Of a DNA stretch of 37,387 bases, positions 30,920 through 37,387 are shown in pieces. Location: contig JANWXY010000092.1 in NCBI GenBank assembly GCA_025057135.1, positions 1-37,387 on the forward strand, read 5' to 3'. How positions within the stretch are numbered: position 1 is the first letter of the stretch; every line of letters begins with the position of its first letter. The notes beneath the pieces were generated by a model. That model was not told the origin of the DNA, did no database searches, and saw nothing but the letters and a program-made list of their open reading frames with translations. This DNA is from Bacteroidia bacterium (lineage in GTDB: Bacteria; Bacteroidota; Bacteroidia; SpSt-205). The position numbers and the translations under genes are program-made.

Positions 30920-31957
30920 ATGCGTAGGGATGTCTTACATTATGCAGCTTGTCCTCGCTGCTTATCCTCACTGAGAATAGGAAGTATTGAGGAAGAAGTA
31001 GGAGAACATATAATGGAAGGAACGCTGCTATGTGAAGGATGCCAGGCGAAGTTTCCAATAAGGCGAGGGATACCACGCTTACTGCCAGAGGCGCTCTTAG
31101 ACTCAGATTGGCATGAAAGAACCGTCAAGCGATTTGGCATCCAGTGGCATATCTTCAATGAAGCTGATAGGAAATTTTACGAAAGTCAGTTCATTAGCTT
31201 TATTCAGCCAGTTCAACCTGAGTTTTTCAGGGGCAAAGTTGTATTAGATGTGGGCTGTGGTAAAGGTCGGCATGTTCGCCTGGCTAGCTTGTGGGGAAGT
31301 CGGACAGTGATCGGGTTTGACCTGAGTGAAGCTGTAGAAGTAAGCTTTCAAAACACGCGGGATCTACCTAATGTGCATATCCTGCAAGGGGATATTTTCC
31401 ATATGCCTATAAAAAAGGGAGTAGTTGATTATGCTTACAGCGTCGGCGTGATTCATCACACACCTGATCCAGAGTTAGCTTTCCAGAAAATAGTGGAGCG
31501 AGTAAAACCGGGAGGCGCTATTTCAGTATGGGTGTATGGAAAAGAGAATAACTGGTGGGTCACCCAAATCATATCTCCAATCAGAGAAAGATATACCTCT
31601 CGCATGCACTGGCGCGCCCTAATGGTCATATCTTGGTTCCTCACTCTACCCCTTTACGCTCTTTCAAAGACGATATATAAACTCAGGTTTCTGCGAAAAG
31701 TTCTGCCGTATTTTGACTACATACACCATCTCAAACACTTCTCCTTCAAGGAGATATGGAGTATTGTGTATGACCATCTTACGCCTTCGGTCGCATATTA
31801 CCTCAGCCGTGAGGAGTTTGAGTCTTTCTGGAAAAGAGCTGGGATTTCTCCAACTCTTTCATGGAGAAATAGAAATTCTTGGAGCGGCTTCGGCTACGTC
31901 CCGAGTGCTGAGGTTGAGCCTCTGGAGAAAATAGGCTTGGAAACCCGTTCTGAGTGA
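30920..31957 (+). CDS. SAM-dependent class I methyltransferase with N-terminal zinc-ribbon (Trm112-like) segment
   Basis: A 345-residue protein. Residues 1-60 have a Trm112/UPF0434-like zinc ribbon with Cys11, Cys14, Cys38 and Cys41 and the following FPIRRGIPRLLP. The SAM-binding core (about 105-215) shows VVLDVGCGKGRH, IGFDLS, LQGDIFHMP and SVGVIHHTPDPELAF followed by VKPGGAISVWVYG. A roughly 130-residue C-terminal region includes hydrophobic, aromatic helices (LMVISWFLTLPLYALSK) that may associate with the membrane. The substrate is unknown; proteins of this plan are common among glycan or lipid-modifying loci, and an FkbM methyltransferase lies 5 kb away. Confidence 0.87.
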   Translation: MRRDVLHYAACPRCLSSLRIGSIEEEVGEHIMEGTLLCEGCQAKFPIRRGIPRLLPEALLDSDWHERTVKRFGIQWHIFNEADRKFYESQFISFIQPVQPEFFRGKVVLDVGCGKGRHVRLASLWGSRTVIGFDLSEAVEVSFQNTRDLPNVHILQGDIFHMPIKKGVVDYAYSVGVIHHTPDPELAFQKIVERVKPGGAISVWVYGKENNWWVTQIISPIRERYTSRMHWRALMVISWFLTLPLYALSKTIYKLRFLRKVLPYFDYIHHLKHFSFKEIWSIVYDHLTPSVAYYLSREEFESFWKRAGISPTLSWRNRNSWSGFGYVPSAEVEPLEKIGLETRSE

Positions 31958-31968
31958 GTAATGTTAGG

Positions 31969-31986
31969 AAAGAGTGTCCTCTCTTT
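31969..31986. terminator. Small hairpin after the methyltransferase gene
   Basis: AAAGAG (31969-31974) pairs with CTCTTT (31981-31986) across a six-base loop, 12 bases after the stop codon. It is not followed by a long T-run, so it is only a tentative bidirectional terminator between convergent genes. Confidence 0.3.
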
Positions 31987-32064
31987 TGAATGATTGGGGC
32001 CGGGGGGCGTTCCTGATTGAGCGTTTTTTGCTTTCTCAACTTGTGGAGCTTGTAGGTGTTTTAT

Positions 32065-32511
32065 TTATTCTAACCACACTTCCCATCCCTCCGCACCGAT
32101 GCGCACGCGCACATACTCCTGCAAGGTGGTCGCTAATCTAATGCCCACATAGTCTGCACATATAGGATAATGTCGGTGCCCTCTATCTATGAGTACGAGC
32201 GTTTCTATGGAAGCCTCCGGATAGCGTGTCAGCGCACTCACAATCTGCCTTAGAAGCGTCCGTCCTGTGTGGAGCACATCGTCTACGAGGAGCAGGCAAG
32301 TAATCTCAGAGGGCGGTGCAGAGTCTGGCAAGGGGGGCGCCCCTTCGGCTTGTAGGTAAGTTTTGAGCTTTTCTGCGAGCTGGTTTCCCATAGGGCTCGC
32401 AGGGATTATGAAGGGGAGCGCATATCCATAATGCCTTTCCAAAATCTCCAGAGCCATCCGTTGGAGGATGCGCTCTACATCTGGGGGACTCAATATGCGG
32501 CGGCCTACCAT
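32065..32511 (-). CDS. pyrR: PyrR-like phosphoribosyltransferase
   Basis: A 148-residue type I PRTase. The PRPP loop is LLLVDDVLHTGRTL (about 73-86). LVLIDRGHRHYPICADYVGIRLATT matches the PyrR-specific stretch that follows the PRPP loop. PyrR converts uracil and PRPP to UMP weakly and in some bacteria binds pyr mRNA. No pyrimidine genes are nearby, so here it may only be an enzyme. At 148 residues it is somewhat shorter than Bacillus PyrR (about 180). The start overlaps the enoyl-CoA hydratase end by seven bases, so the two are co-transcribed. Confidence 0.78.
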   Translation of the reverse strand: MVGRRILSPPDVERILQRMALEILERHYGYALPFIIPASPMGNQLAEKLKTYLQAEGAPPLPDSAPPSEITCLLLVDDVLHTGRTLLRQIVSALTRYPEASIETLVLIDRGHRHYPICADYVGIRLATTLQEYVRVRIGAEGWEVWLE

Positions 32512-33299
32512 TCTATCTTCTCCTTGCGGAGAAAAGCGGTGATACCCCGGCGAAAATCCTCTGTGGCTCGAGCGTGGGCATTCATTTTTGCAGCAAACTC
32601 GAGACCGGGTTGTAAAGGCATGTCTTGCATATCAGCGATTAGTTTGCGGATAAATTCTAACGAAGTGGGCGAATTCTGGCGAGATATTTTCATAGCGAGC
32701 TCATGAACAAACTCGGCGATTTTGTCTTTTTCCACGATATGATTGAAAAGTCCGAGAGCCTGGGCCTCTTTTGCTGAAAACGGCTCTGCTGTAAGCAGTA
32801 GTTGGCGAGCCCATCCTTCGCCCACCCGGCGTAATAAAAAGTATGTAACCATGGCGGGCAGAAAGCCTATTCGTGCTTCAGGGTAGCCTATGGTAGCTTC
32901 GGGGGTGGCGACTACAATATCACATACCGTGACGAGTCCCGCTCCTCCTGCCAGAGCTGGGCCTTCTACCTGAGCGATAAGGGGCTTTTTGTATCGGTAC
33001 ATCAGAAGGTACAACTCCATGAGGTGCATAGAGTCTGCGAGGTTTTCCTGGAAGGTGTAGTCCTGCAGCTTTTGCAGGTATTCAATATCTGCACCTGAGC
33101 AGAAAACGGAGCCTTTTGCTCGCAAGACGACTATCCGAATGTCCGGATTATCCTGCCACTCAGAGAGGGCCTGTTTGAGTTGGCTCACGAGAGCGTAGCT
33201 CAAAGCATTGCGCCGTTCTGGGCGGTTGAGGGTGATGTAGCCTATACGGTCTCGTATTTCTGTCTCTATAAGAGTAGCAGGCTTTACCTGTTCTTCCAT
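32505..33299 (-). CDS. Enoyl-CoA hydratase/isomerase family protein
   Basis: A 264-residue crotonase-fold protein. It has ITLNRPERRNALSY (residues 19-32), the oxyanion loop GSVFCSGADIEYL and AQVEGPALAGGAGLVTVCDI followed by GYPEARIGFLPAMV. The Glu of GYPEARIG matches the second catalytic Glu of hydratases; the first (GGGCEL in classic enzymes) is replaced by Gly-Leu, as in a Bacteroidota subgroup often annotated methylglutaconyl-CoA hydratase. Reaction is therefore uncertain. The gene follows the large outer-membrane protein gene by 14 bases. A near-consensus box TTATTTTG lies four bases before the ATG. Confidence 0.88.
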   Translation of the reverse strand: MEEQVKPATLIETEIRDRIGYITLNRPERRNALSYALVSQLKQALSEWQDNPDIRIVVLRAKGSVFCSGADIEYLQKLQDYTFQENLADSMHLMELYLLMYRYKKPLIAQVEGPALAGGAGLVTVCDIVVATPEATIGYPEARIGFLPAMVTYFLLRRVGEGWARQLLLTAEPFSAKEAQALGLFNHIVEKDKIAEFVHELAMKISRQNSPTSLEFIRKLIADMQDMPLQPGLEFAAKMNAHARATEDFRRGITAFLRKEKIEW

Positions 33300-33303
33300 A
33301 GCA

Positions 33304-33311
33304 CAAAATAA
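33304..33311 (-). promoter_or_regulatory. Near-consensus -7 box TTATTTTG
   Basis: On the minus strand, four bases before the enoyl-CoA hydratase ATG at 33299. It matches TAnnTTTG except for the second base, and lies in the 14-base gap after the outer-membrane protein gene. Confidence 0.35.
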
Positions 33312-33313
33312 CG

Positions 33314-36300
33314 CTAAAAGTTTGCTCGGGCTTGCATTCGGGCAGAGTGTATGGGCGCCCGCTCACTGATGCGCCCTTCGTAGAGCACAGATAGCTCCAC
33401 ATACCGGCTAAGTGGAAAGCTTATAGTAACGCCGCAGAAGAGATTTCGTCCTATTTGCATTCCCTCCAGAAGGTCAAAAAGTAGTAGACTGGGGAGGGCT
33501 TCTGCTCTGGTTCCGTATAGAGCGGGCTCCAATCGGATATTTACTAATGCGCCTGCTTTCCAGCTCCAGCGCTGCTCTATGGATAGGCGCCCCCCCCTCA
33601 CCCTAAATCCCAGTGGTATTCTACCCCTCCTTTCTCGGTAGGCTATACCTACGGTGGTTCGCCATTTACCCGAGGGCTGATAAATCAGCTGAGGATAGAC
33701 ATCTACACCTTCGTAGGTGTAGTTCATATCTCGTTGGGCAGGAGCTAAACTGCTCTTTTCCACATAGCTGAGAACCATTTCCCCCCCCAAGCGTCTCGTG
33801 AAGTTATAGCGAGAACGCGAGCTATACTGCCGCAGAACCTGTCTCTGCAAGCCTGAAAGCGGTACGAGTTGAGTTAGCTGATACTGAAAGGAGAAAATCT
33901 GGTCCCCTTTTATCGCTTGTCTGAAAAGGAAAATATCCTGTCTGTGAGCGAGAGTCCACTGGAGAAAGGAGGTATCGATAGGTGGCGGACTGGGAAGATA
34001 GCGACTTAGGCGATTATCTGGAGCATTTTGACGCTGCTCGAGGCGAGTGTTCGCTTGATAGCTTAGCCACCTGAGTCGCTTCTCCGGTTGCCAGCGGAAA
34101 GTAAGCGCTACGGATAAGGCGATCGTGGGAATAAACCGTCCCGTCGCCCGCTGAATGCGGATATAGTTGGCTAATAGAGGATTTATAGCGGGGATAAACT
34201 CTTCTATTTGTTGGAGACCATCGGCATTTAGGTCTCGCCATTCATGTGTCCCCTGACCGGGATTCACAGCGACGAAAAGTATCTGGCGCTGGGGCGTCTG
34301 CTCGGATGAAAGCTGATAGAATCCTTCCACATCCCAAGGGCGCCATCGTAGGCGGAAGCTATTCTGACTTAGGAGATTTCTGGAAGATACCAAACCAAAA
34401 GCTGTATCGCCAGGCTCAAACCATCTATATGAAGTTATCGTGGAAACACTGAGCCGCTGACCTTGATAGCGGATTTCTATCTGAGGCATAAATGCCCGAA
34501 ATCGCTGCCTTAGAAAGTAGGACGAGTCCCCTCTCAGGCTCTGCCACTCATACCGCCATTGATAGGCTACTCGGCCTGACCACTTTTCACCCGAGTATCG
34601 AATGTATGGGGTGTACTCATGAAAGCGAAAGTTGGCTGTGTCGATGAGGTCACTGCGACGACGCTCTGTCCAAAGCAACGTCCCGAGCTGCCAAGCTTTT
34701 CGGGTGTAGAAAATTCGGCCTGAGTGTCTCCACCAGCGGTCTACCTTAAGCCCTGTATAGGAAGGGATGTATTCTACGAGATAGGTGCCGCCTATGCCTT
34801 TGGTGGTGTCGGTGCCTTCCCAAAGGAAAGCGGTGCGAAGGGTCCTGAGGGAGTCTCCCCAGCTGCGCCAGCCTGCGCTCGGAGTAAAACGATAACGCTC
34901 TCGATAACCCAAAGCTAAACGCCCCTCAACGAGTCGTTCTATTTGGCGAGTGGTAAGGTCGTTGTAGTTCCAGTATCGTCCATATTCGCGAGCGTAGACT
35001 CGGTCAGCATTCTGGTAGCCTGCGCCGACGTACTGAAATGTCATCTCCGGAGAGAGCCACCATGAAGCCGTATCAGGGAAAGGACGCCAGCGAAGCGTAT
35101 GCCTTAGAGCTACATCTTGAATGCTGCGCCGAGCAAATCGGTTTTCTACATAACGGCTTCCGTCTATTTCCCCCTCCCAAGTAAATCTGGGAAGGACTTG
35201 CCAGCTGTACTGCAAGCTCAATACCTCTATGGATTTCGGGAGAGGGACAGCGCGTCCGATAATATATTCCCCTTGTCCCATGCCTACCCAGCGAAAAGCG
35301 TTGCCATTCAGCGAGCTTGGCTCTCGGATGTATTCCCCTCGGCCCGCCCCGACGAACACGAAGCTTACTTGATAGAGGGCTTCCTGCGGGTTTTGACTCA
35401 CAACAAAGTACTGATACCGCTGACCTTCTATCATAGTATCTCGTGCAGCATAACGGATGCTACCTGCTTCGTATGGCAGAGTATCTATGCCTCGGAGCAG
35501 TCCTTGCTGAGAACCCGGGGGAAGGTTGGACAGCAGCTCTTCTTCCGCGGGAGCTAATGTGAAGTCCAGTGGTCTGCGAGGATTATCAGCTTGGCGGAAA
35601 TAAAATGTACCTATGGAAAGTTTTCTCCCCTGCCATTTCTCACCTAACCAGATAAAACTTCGTCCATAACTGCGATCGGCATATTCAAAATCCACTACGA
35701 TGCGTGTAGCTGCTGTGATTGGAATCCTCGGCGTGAAAGTAATTTCCCCCACGGTGTAGTCAATTACATAGTCTCTATCCTGCCCGCGTTGCATGAGTAC
35801 GCCATTTACATAGACCTTTTCTGAGCCAGCCAAAATCGGAATGAATCGTTCTCCATTTTTACCTGTGAGGGGGTAGGGACCCTGTCGTCCTTCTTGACCC
35901 ATGAAAGAGTTTGTGTGAAATTGTCCCTTGGCTTCGGCGAATGCGGCATGTACTTTATGTTCGCCCAAGGGAGCTCTGAGTTCTATGCCCAGTACATTTC
36001 TGTAAAAGTTGGCAAAATGGGTACGGCTTTCTTTGAGTTCCAAATCTCCCAGGAGGAGCTGCGTTTTGCGCCATCGCAGACCTATATTTACTCGGTCAAA
36101 GTCGGCGAGACTTTGCGTCGCAGCGGTCTGGAAGGGTAGGTTTTCATCAGTCAGAGCCGCTATGATGTATAAATCCGGGGCTACCTTGCCCTCTAAGTTG
36201 AGCCGGAAAGCACTATTTAGAGTGGCATTTTGCCCTGTTCCTACTGTGAGAGAACGGATTAGACTTCCGCTTCTATTTATCTTTGGCGTAAAGGTATCTT

Positions 36301-36664
36301 CGGCTGTGATGTCAGGAGACGATGGAGGGGGCGAACGAGAGCTCTGAGCCAAGCTATCCCACTTTTCCAGAGCGCTCCACGGAAGGGGAGTGAAGCGGGC
36401 CTTTTCTCGGGGCAGGGGAACTATCTGTACCCGAAGCCGTACGGTATCAGGCTGCGGTTCCCACCGAATGCTGTGCGTCGTCGTATCGTATCGCCACCTT
36501 CGGGGTGGGTCAAAAATAACCGAGTTGGGAAGCAGCCAGCCTTCTGGGAGTTTCCATTCGGACTGATTAGGAGGCAAAATTGTATCTATACGCTGCCCAT
36601 AGAGTACGCTTCCTGTCCCACTCCATATCGTGAGCCATATCCCTAATCTGACGGGACACCTCAT
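33314..36664 (-). CDS. Large outer-membrane beta-barrel protein, conserved in Bacteroidota
   Basis: A 1116-residue protein with a signal peptide ending near LYG-Q (about residue 24) and a final Phe, as for BamA-assembled barrels. About 130-230 has the recognisable GSLIRSLTVGTGQNATLNS, IIAALTDENLPFQ and a FDRVNIGLRW...LLLGDLEL run. About 285-340 includes VYVNGVLMQRGQDRDYVIDY and GEITFTPRIPI, a segment resembling SprA-type proteins. A calcium-loop-like DLNADGLQQIEEF lies near 811-823. The remainder, roughly 480 to the end, is rich in alternating aromatic strands and Arg, consistent with a big barrel. No plug or TonB box was recognised. Function unknown; export, surface assembly or adhesion are possible. 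Confidence 0.8.
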   Translation of the reverse strand: MRCPVRLGIWLTIWSGTGSVLYGQRIDTILPPNQSEWKLPEGWLLPNSVIFDPPRRWRYDTTTHSIRWEPQPDTVRLRVQIVPLPREKARFTPLPWSALEKWDSLAQSSRSPPPSSPDITAEDTFTPKINRSGSLIRSLTVGTGQNATLNSAFRLNLEGKVAPDLYIIAALTDENLPFQTAATQSLADFDRVNIGLRWRKTQLLLGDLELKESRTHFANFYRNVLGIELRAPLGEHKVHAAFAEAKGQFHTNSFMGQEGRQGPYPLTGKNGERFIPILAGSEKVYVNGVLMQRGQDRDYVIDYTVGEITFTPRIPITAATRIVVDFEYADRSYGRSFIWLGEKWQGRKLSIGTFYFRQADNPRRPLDFTLAPAEEELLSNLPPGSQQGLLRGIDTLPYEAGSIRYAARDTMIEGQRYQYFVVSQNPQEALYQVSFVFVGAGRGEYIREPSSLNGNAFRWVGMGQGEYIIGRAVPLPKSIEVLSLQYSWQVLPRFTWEGEIDGSRYVENRFARRSIQDVALRHTLRWRPFPDTASWWLSPEMTFQYVGAGYQNADRVYAREYGRYWNYNDLTTRQIERLVEGRLALGYRERYRFTPSAGWRSWGDSLRTLRTAFLWEGTDTTKGIGGTYLVEYIPSYTGLKVDRWWRHSGRIFYTRKAWQLGTLLWTERRRSDLIDTANFRFHEYTPYIRYSGEKWSGRVAYQWRYEWQSLRGDSSYFLRQRFRAFMPQIEIRYQGQRLSVSTITSYRWFEPGDTAFGLVSSRNLLSQNSFRLRWRPWDVEGFYQLSSEQTPQRQILFVAVNPGQGTHEWRDLNADGLQQIEEFIPAINPLLANYIRIQRATGRFIPTIALSVALTFRWQPEKRLRWLSYQANTRLEQRQNAPDNRLSRYLPSPPPIDTSFLQWTLAHRQDIFLFRQAIKGDQIFSFQYQLTQLVPLSGLQRQVLRQYSSRSRYNFTRRLGGEMVLSYVEKSSLAPAQRDMNYTYEGVDVYPQLIYQPSGKWRTTVGIAYRERRGRIPLGFRVRGGRLSIEQRWSWKAGALVNIRLEPALYGTRAEALPSLLLFDLLEGMQIGRNLFCGVTISFPLSRYVELSVLYEGRISERAPIHSARMQARANF

Positions 36665-36677
36665 GAGGTATCTATCT

Positions 36678-36685
36678 CAAAGTTG
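36678..36685 (-). promoter_or_regulatory. Near-consensus -7 box CAACTTTG
   Basis: On the minus strand, 13 bases before the ATG of the outer-membrane protein at 36664. One mismatch (C for the first T) to TAnnTTTG. Confidence 0.4.
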
Positions 36686-36732
36686 GTAAATATTTCTGCC
36701 CTCTGACAATAAGGCATATCAACTGGTAGTAA

Positions 36733-36747
36733 AGCGATTTTATCGCT
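36733..36747. promoter_or_regulatory. Short palindrome in the divergent region upstream of FkbM gene
   Basis: AGCGAT, TTT, ATCGCT: two exact six-base arms with a three-base centre, 15 bases before the TACCTTTG box of the FkbM gene. It could be an operator, but a match of this length also arises by chance. Confidence 0.3.
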
Positions 36748-36761
36748 ATCGCATTAAGCTG

Positions 36762-36769
36762 TACCTTTG
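36762..36769 (+). promoter_or_regulatory. Bacteroidota -7 promoter box TACCTTTG
   Basis: Perfect TAnnTTTG, 17 bases before the ATG at 36787; it predicts a short leader of about a dozen bases, unlike most other genes here. Confidence 0.55.
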
Positions 36770-36786
36770 CTCGCTCCGGCTTTGTT

Positions 36787-37387
36787 ATGAATTGGAGACC
36801 CGTAGCAGCTCGTCTATACTACAGGACTCTCTCCACTTTGGGGATTTACATGAAAAGCAGATATGGGTTCAAGTGGTATCCTGAGCTAAACTACAACTTT
36901 GTAACTATTTTTCACTGGCATCAGCATCCCGAAGAATGGGATATTCGCTTTATACAGCGCTTTTTACAGCCTGGGGACACTTTCATAGACATTGGTGCTC
37001 ATCATGGTCTCTACACTCTTATTGCGGGGATGAAGGTTCATCCCTCGGGAAAAGTGATTAGCTTTGAGCCCTCCCCCAGAGAGAGAAAGCGGCTCGCAAG
37101 ACATGTAAGGCTCAATCGCCTGCAATCTGTGGTTCAGATAGAAGGCTATGCTTTATCCAAAGATATCGGAGAGACAGAATTTTTCGTGGCGCGCGACTAC
37201 GACAGTGGGATGAATAGCTTAGCAGCCACCGAGTATAATACGCGCAATGGGAAAAGAGTGAAGGTATCCAAAATAACCCTGGACAGATACATAACACACC
37301 GAAATATATCCGAAATAAAGCTCATAAAGATGGATGCAGAAGGTGCTGAGTTGGATATATTGAGAGGAAGTACTTATGTTTTAGAGC
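36787..37387 (+). CDS. FkbM family methyltransferase (3'-truncated)
   Basis: The frame runs from ATG 36787 to the window edge, giving 200 visible residues. The SAM-binding motif FIDIGAHHGLYTL is at about 66-78, VISFEPSPRER at 90-100, and the FkbM signature IKMDAEGAELDIL at about 180-192. FkbM-type enzymes O-methylate sugars or polyketides and often sit in polysaccharide loci. The first 60 residues (with HWHQHPEEWDIRFIQRFL) are of ordinary length for the family. Only the last few dozen residues should be missing. Divergent from the outer-membrane protein gene across 122 bases. Confidence 0.9.
   Translation, partial: MNWRPVAARLYYRTLSTLGIYMKSRYGFKWYPELNYNFVTIFHWHQHPEEWDIRFIQRFLQPGDTFIDIGAHHGLYTLIAGMKVHPSGKVISFEPSPRERKRLARHVRLNRLQSVVQIEGYALSKDIGETEFFVARDYDSGMNSLAATEYNTRNGKRVKVSKITLDRYITHRNISEIKLIKMDAEGAELDILRGSTYVLE

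Noticed and set aside
35117-35557. 146-residue plus-strand frame opposite the outer-membrane protein
   Set aside because: Shadow of the conserved barrel gene; no recognisable domain.

Overview
The window looks like a chromosomal stretch of a Bacteroidota (Bacteroidetes-type) bacterium. Four things point there: a DUF4290 gene overlapping murA; a GH3 (NagZ-type) / serine hydrolase fusion; a possible type IX secretion sorting domain and a large beta-barrel protein ending in Phe; and the recurring promoter element TAnnTTTG, the sigma-ABfs -7 consensus, directly upstream of many start codons where Shine-Dalgarno sequences are not obvious. There are no rRNA or tRNA genes, transposases, phage genes or CRISPR arrays. 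Both end genes are cut by the window. No gap between genes exceeds about 125 bases.

Layout. (1) 1-414: the end of an NlpC/P60 peptidase. (2) 473-12363, minus strand: seventeen co-directional genes, mostly overlapping or a few bases apart. In transcription order they are CheR, CheB, a PEBP protein, a membrane GAF-PAS-PAS-PP2C (SpoIIE/SiaA-like) phosphatase, a degenerate SiaB, SiaC, an intact SiaB, a second SiaC, two paralogous coiled-coil membrane proteins, a small secreted protein, 3-hydroxyacyl-CoA dehydrogenase, an MBL-fold hydrolase, a STAS protein with a Trp/Glu/Asp tail, RNase Z and a YhhQ transporter. (3) 12398-17178, plus strand: two paralogous membrane Ser/Thr kinases, divergent from CheR across 34 bases, then asnS. 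(4) 17265-23643, minus strand: SCP2, thioesterase, C-terminal processing protease, UvrD/PcrA helicase, DUF4290, murA. (5) 23680-25307, plus strand: a KhtT/KhtU-like cation/proton antiporter pair. (6) 25418-26173, minus strand: a TauE/SafE permease. (7) 26250-31957, plus strand: htpG, the GH3-serine hydrolase fusion, a class I methyltransferase. (8) 32065-36664, minus strand: a large outer-membrane protein, an enoyl-CoA hydratase-family protein, a PyrR-like phosphoribosyltransferase. (9) 36787 to the end: a truncated FkbM methyltransferase.

The most interesting part is 4.8-15.7 kb. An elaborated SiaABC-type partner-switch has one phosphatase, two SiaC phosphoproteins that both keep Thr68, one apparently active SiaB kinase and one SiaB that has lost its N-box Asn and G-box glycines. 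It also has two small tail-anchored coiled-coil proteins of unknown function, an orphan CheR/CheB pair, a downstream STAS protein and two divergently expressed Hanks-type kinases. Inference: the phosphatase opposes the SiaB kinase and resets SiaC (and perhaps STAS) phosphorylation in response to a signal sensed at the membrane.

A second theme is transcription start placement. Thirteen perfect TAnnTTTG boxes precede genes here, and eleven of them sit only 4-8 bases before the chosen ATG, which predicts many leaderless or nearly leaderless mRNAs. In several cases the box itself, or bases beside it, creates an in-frame TTG or GTG that can mislead start-site calls.
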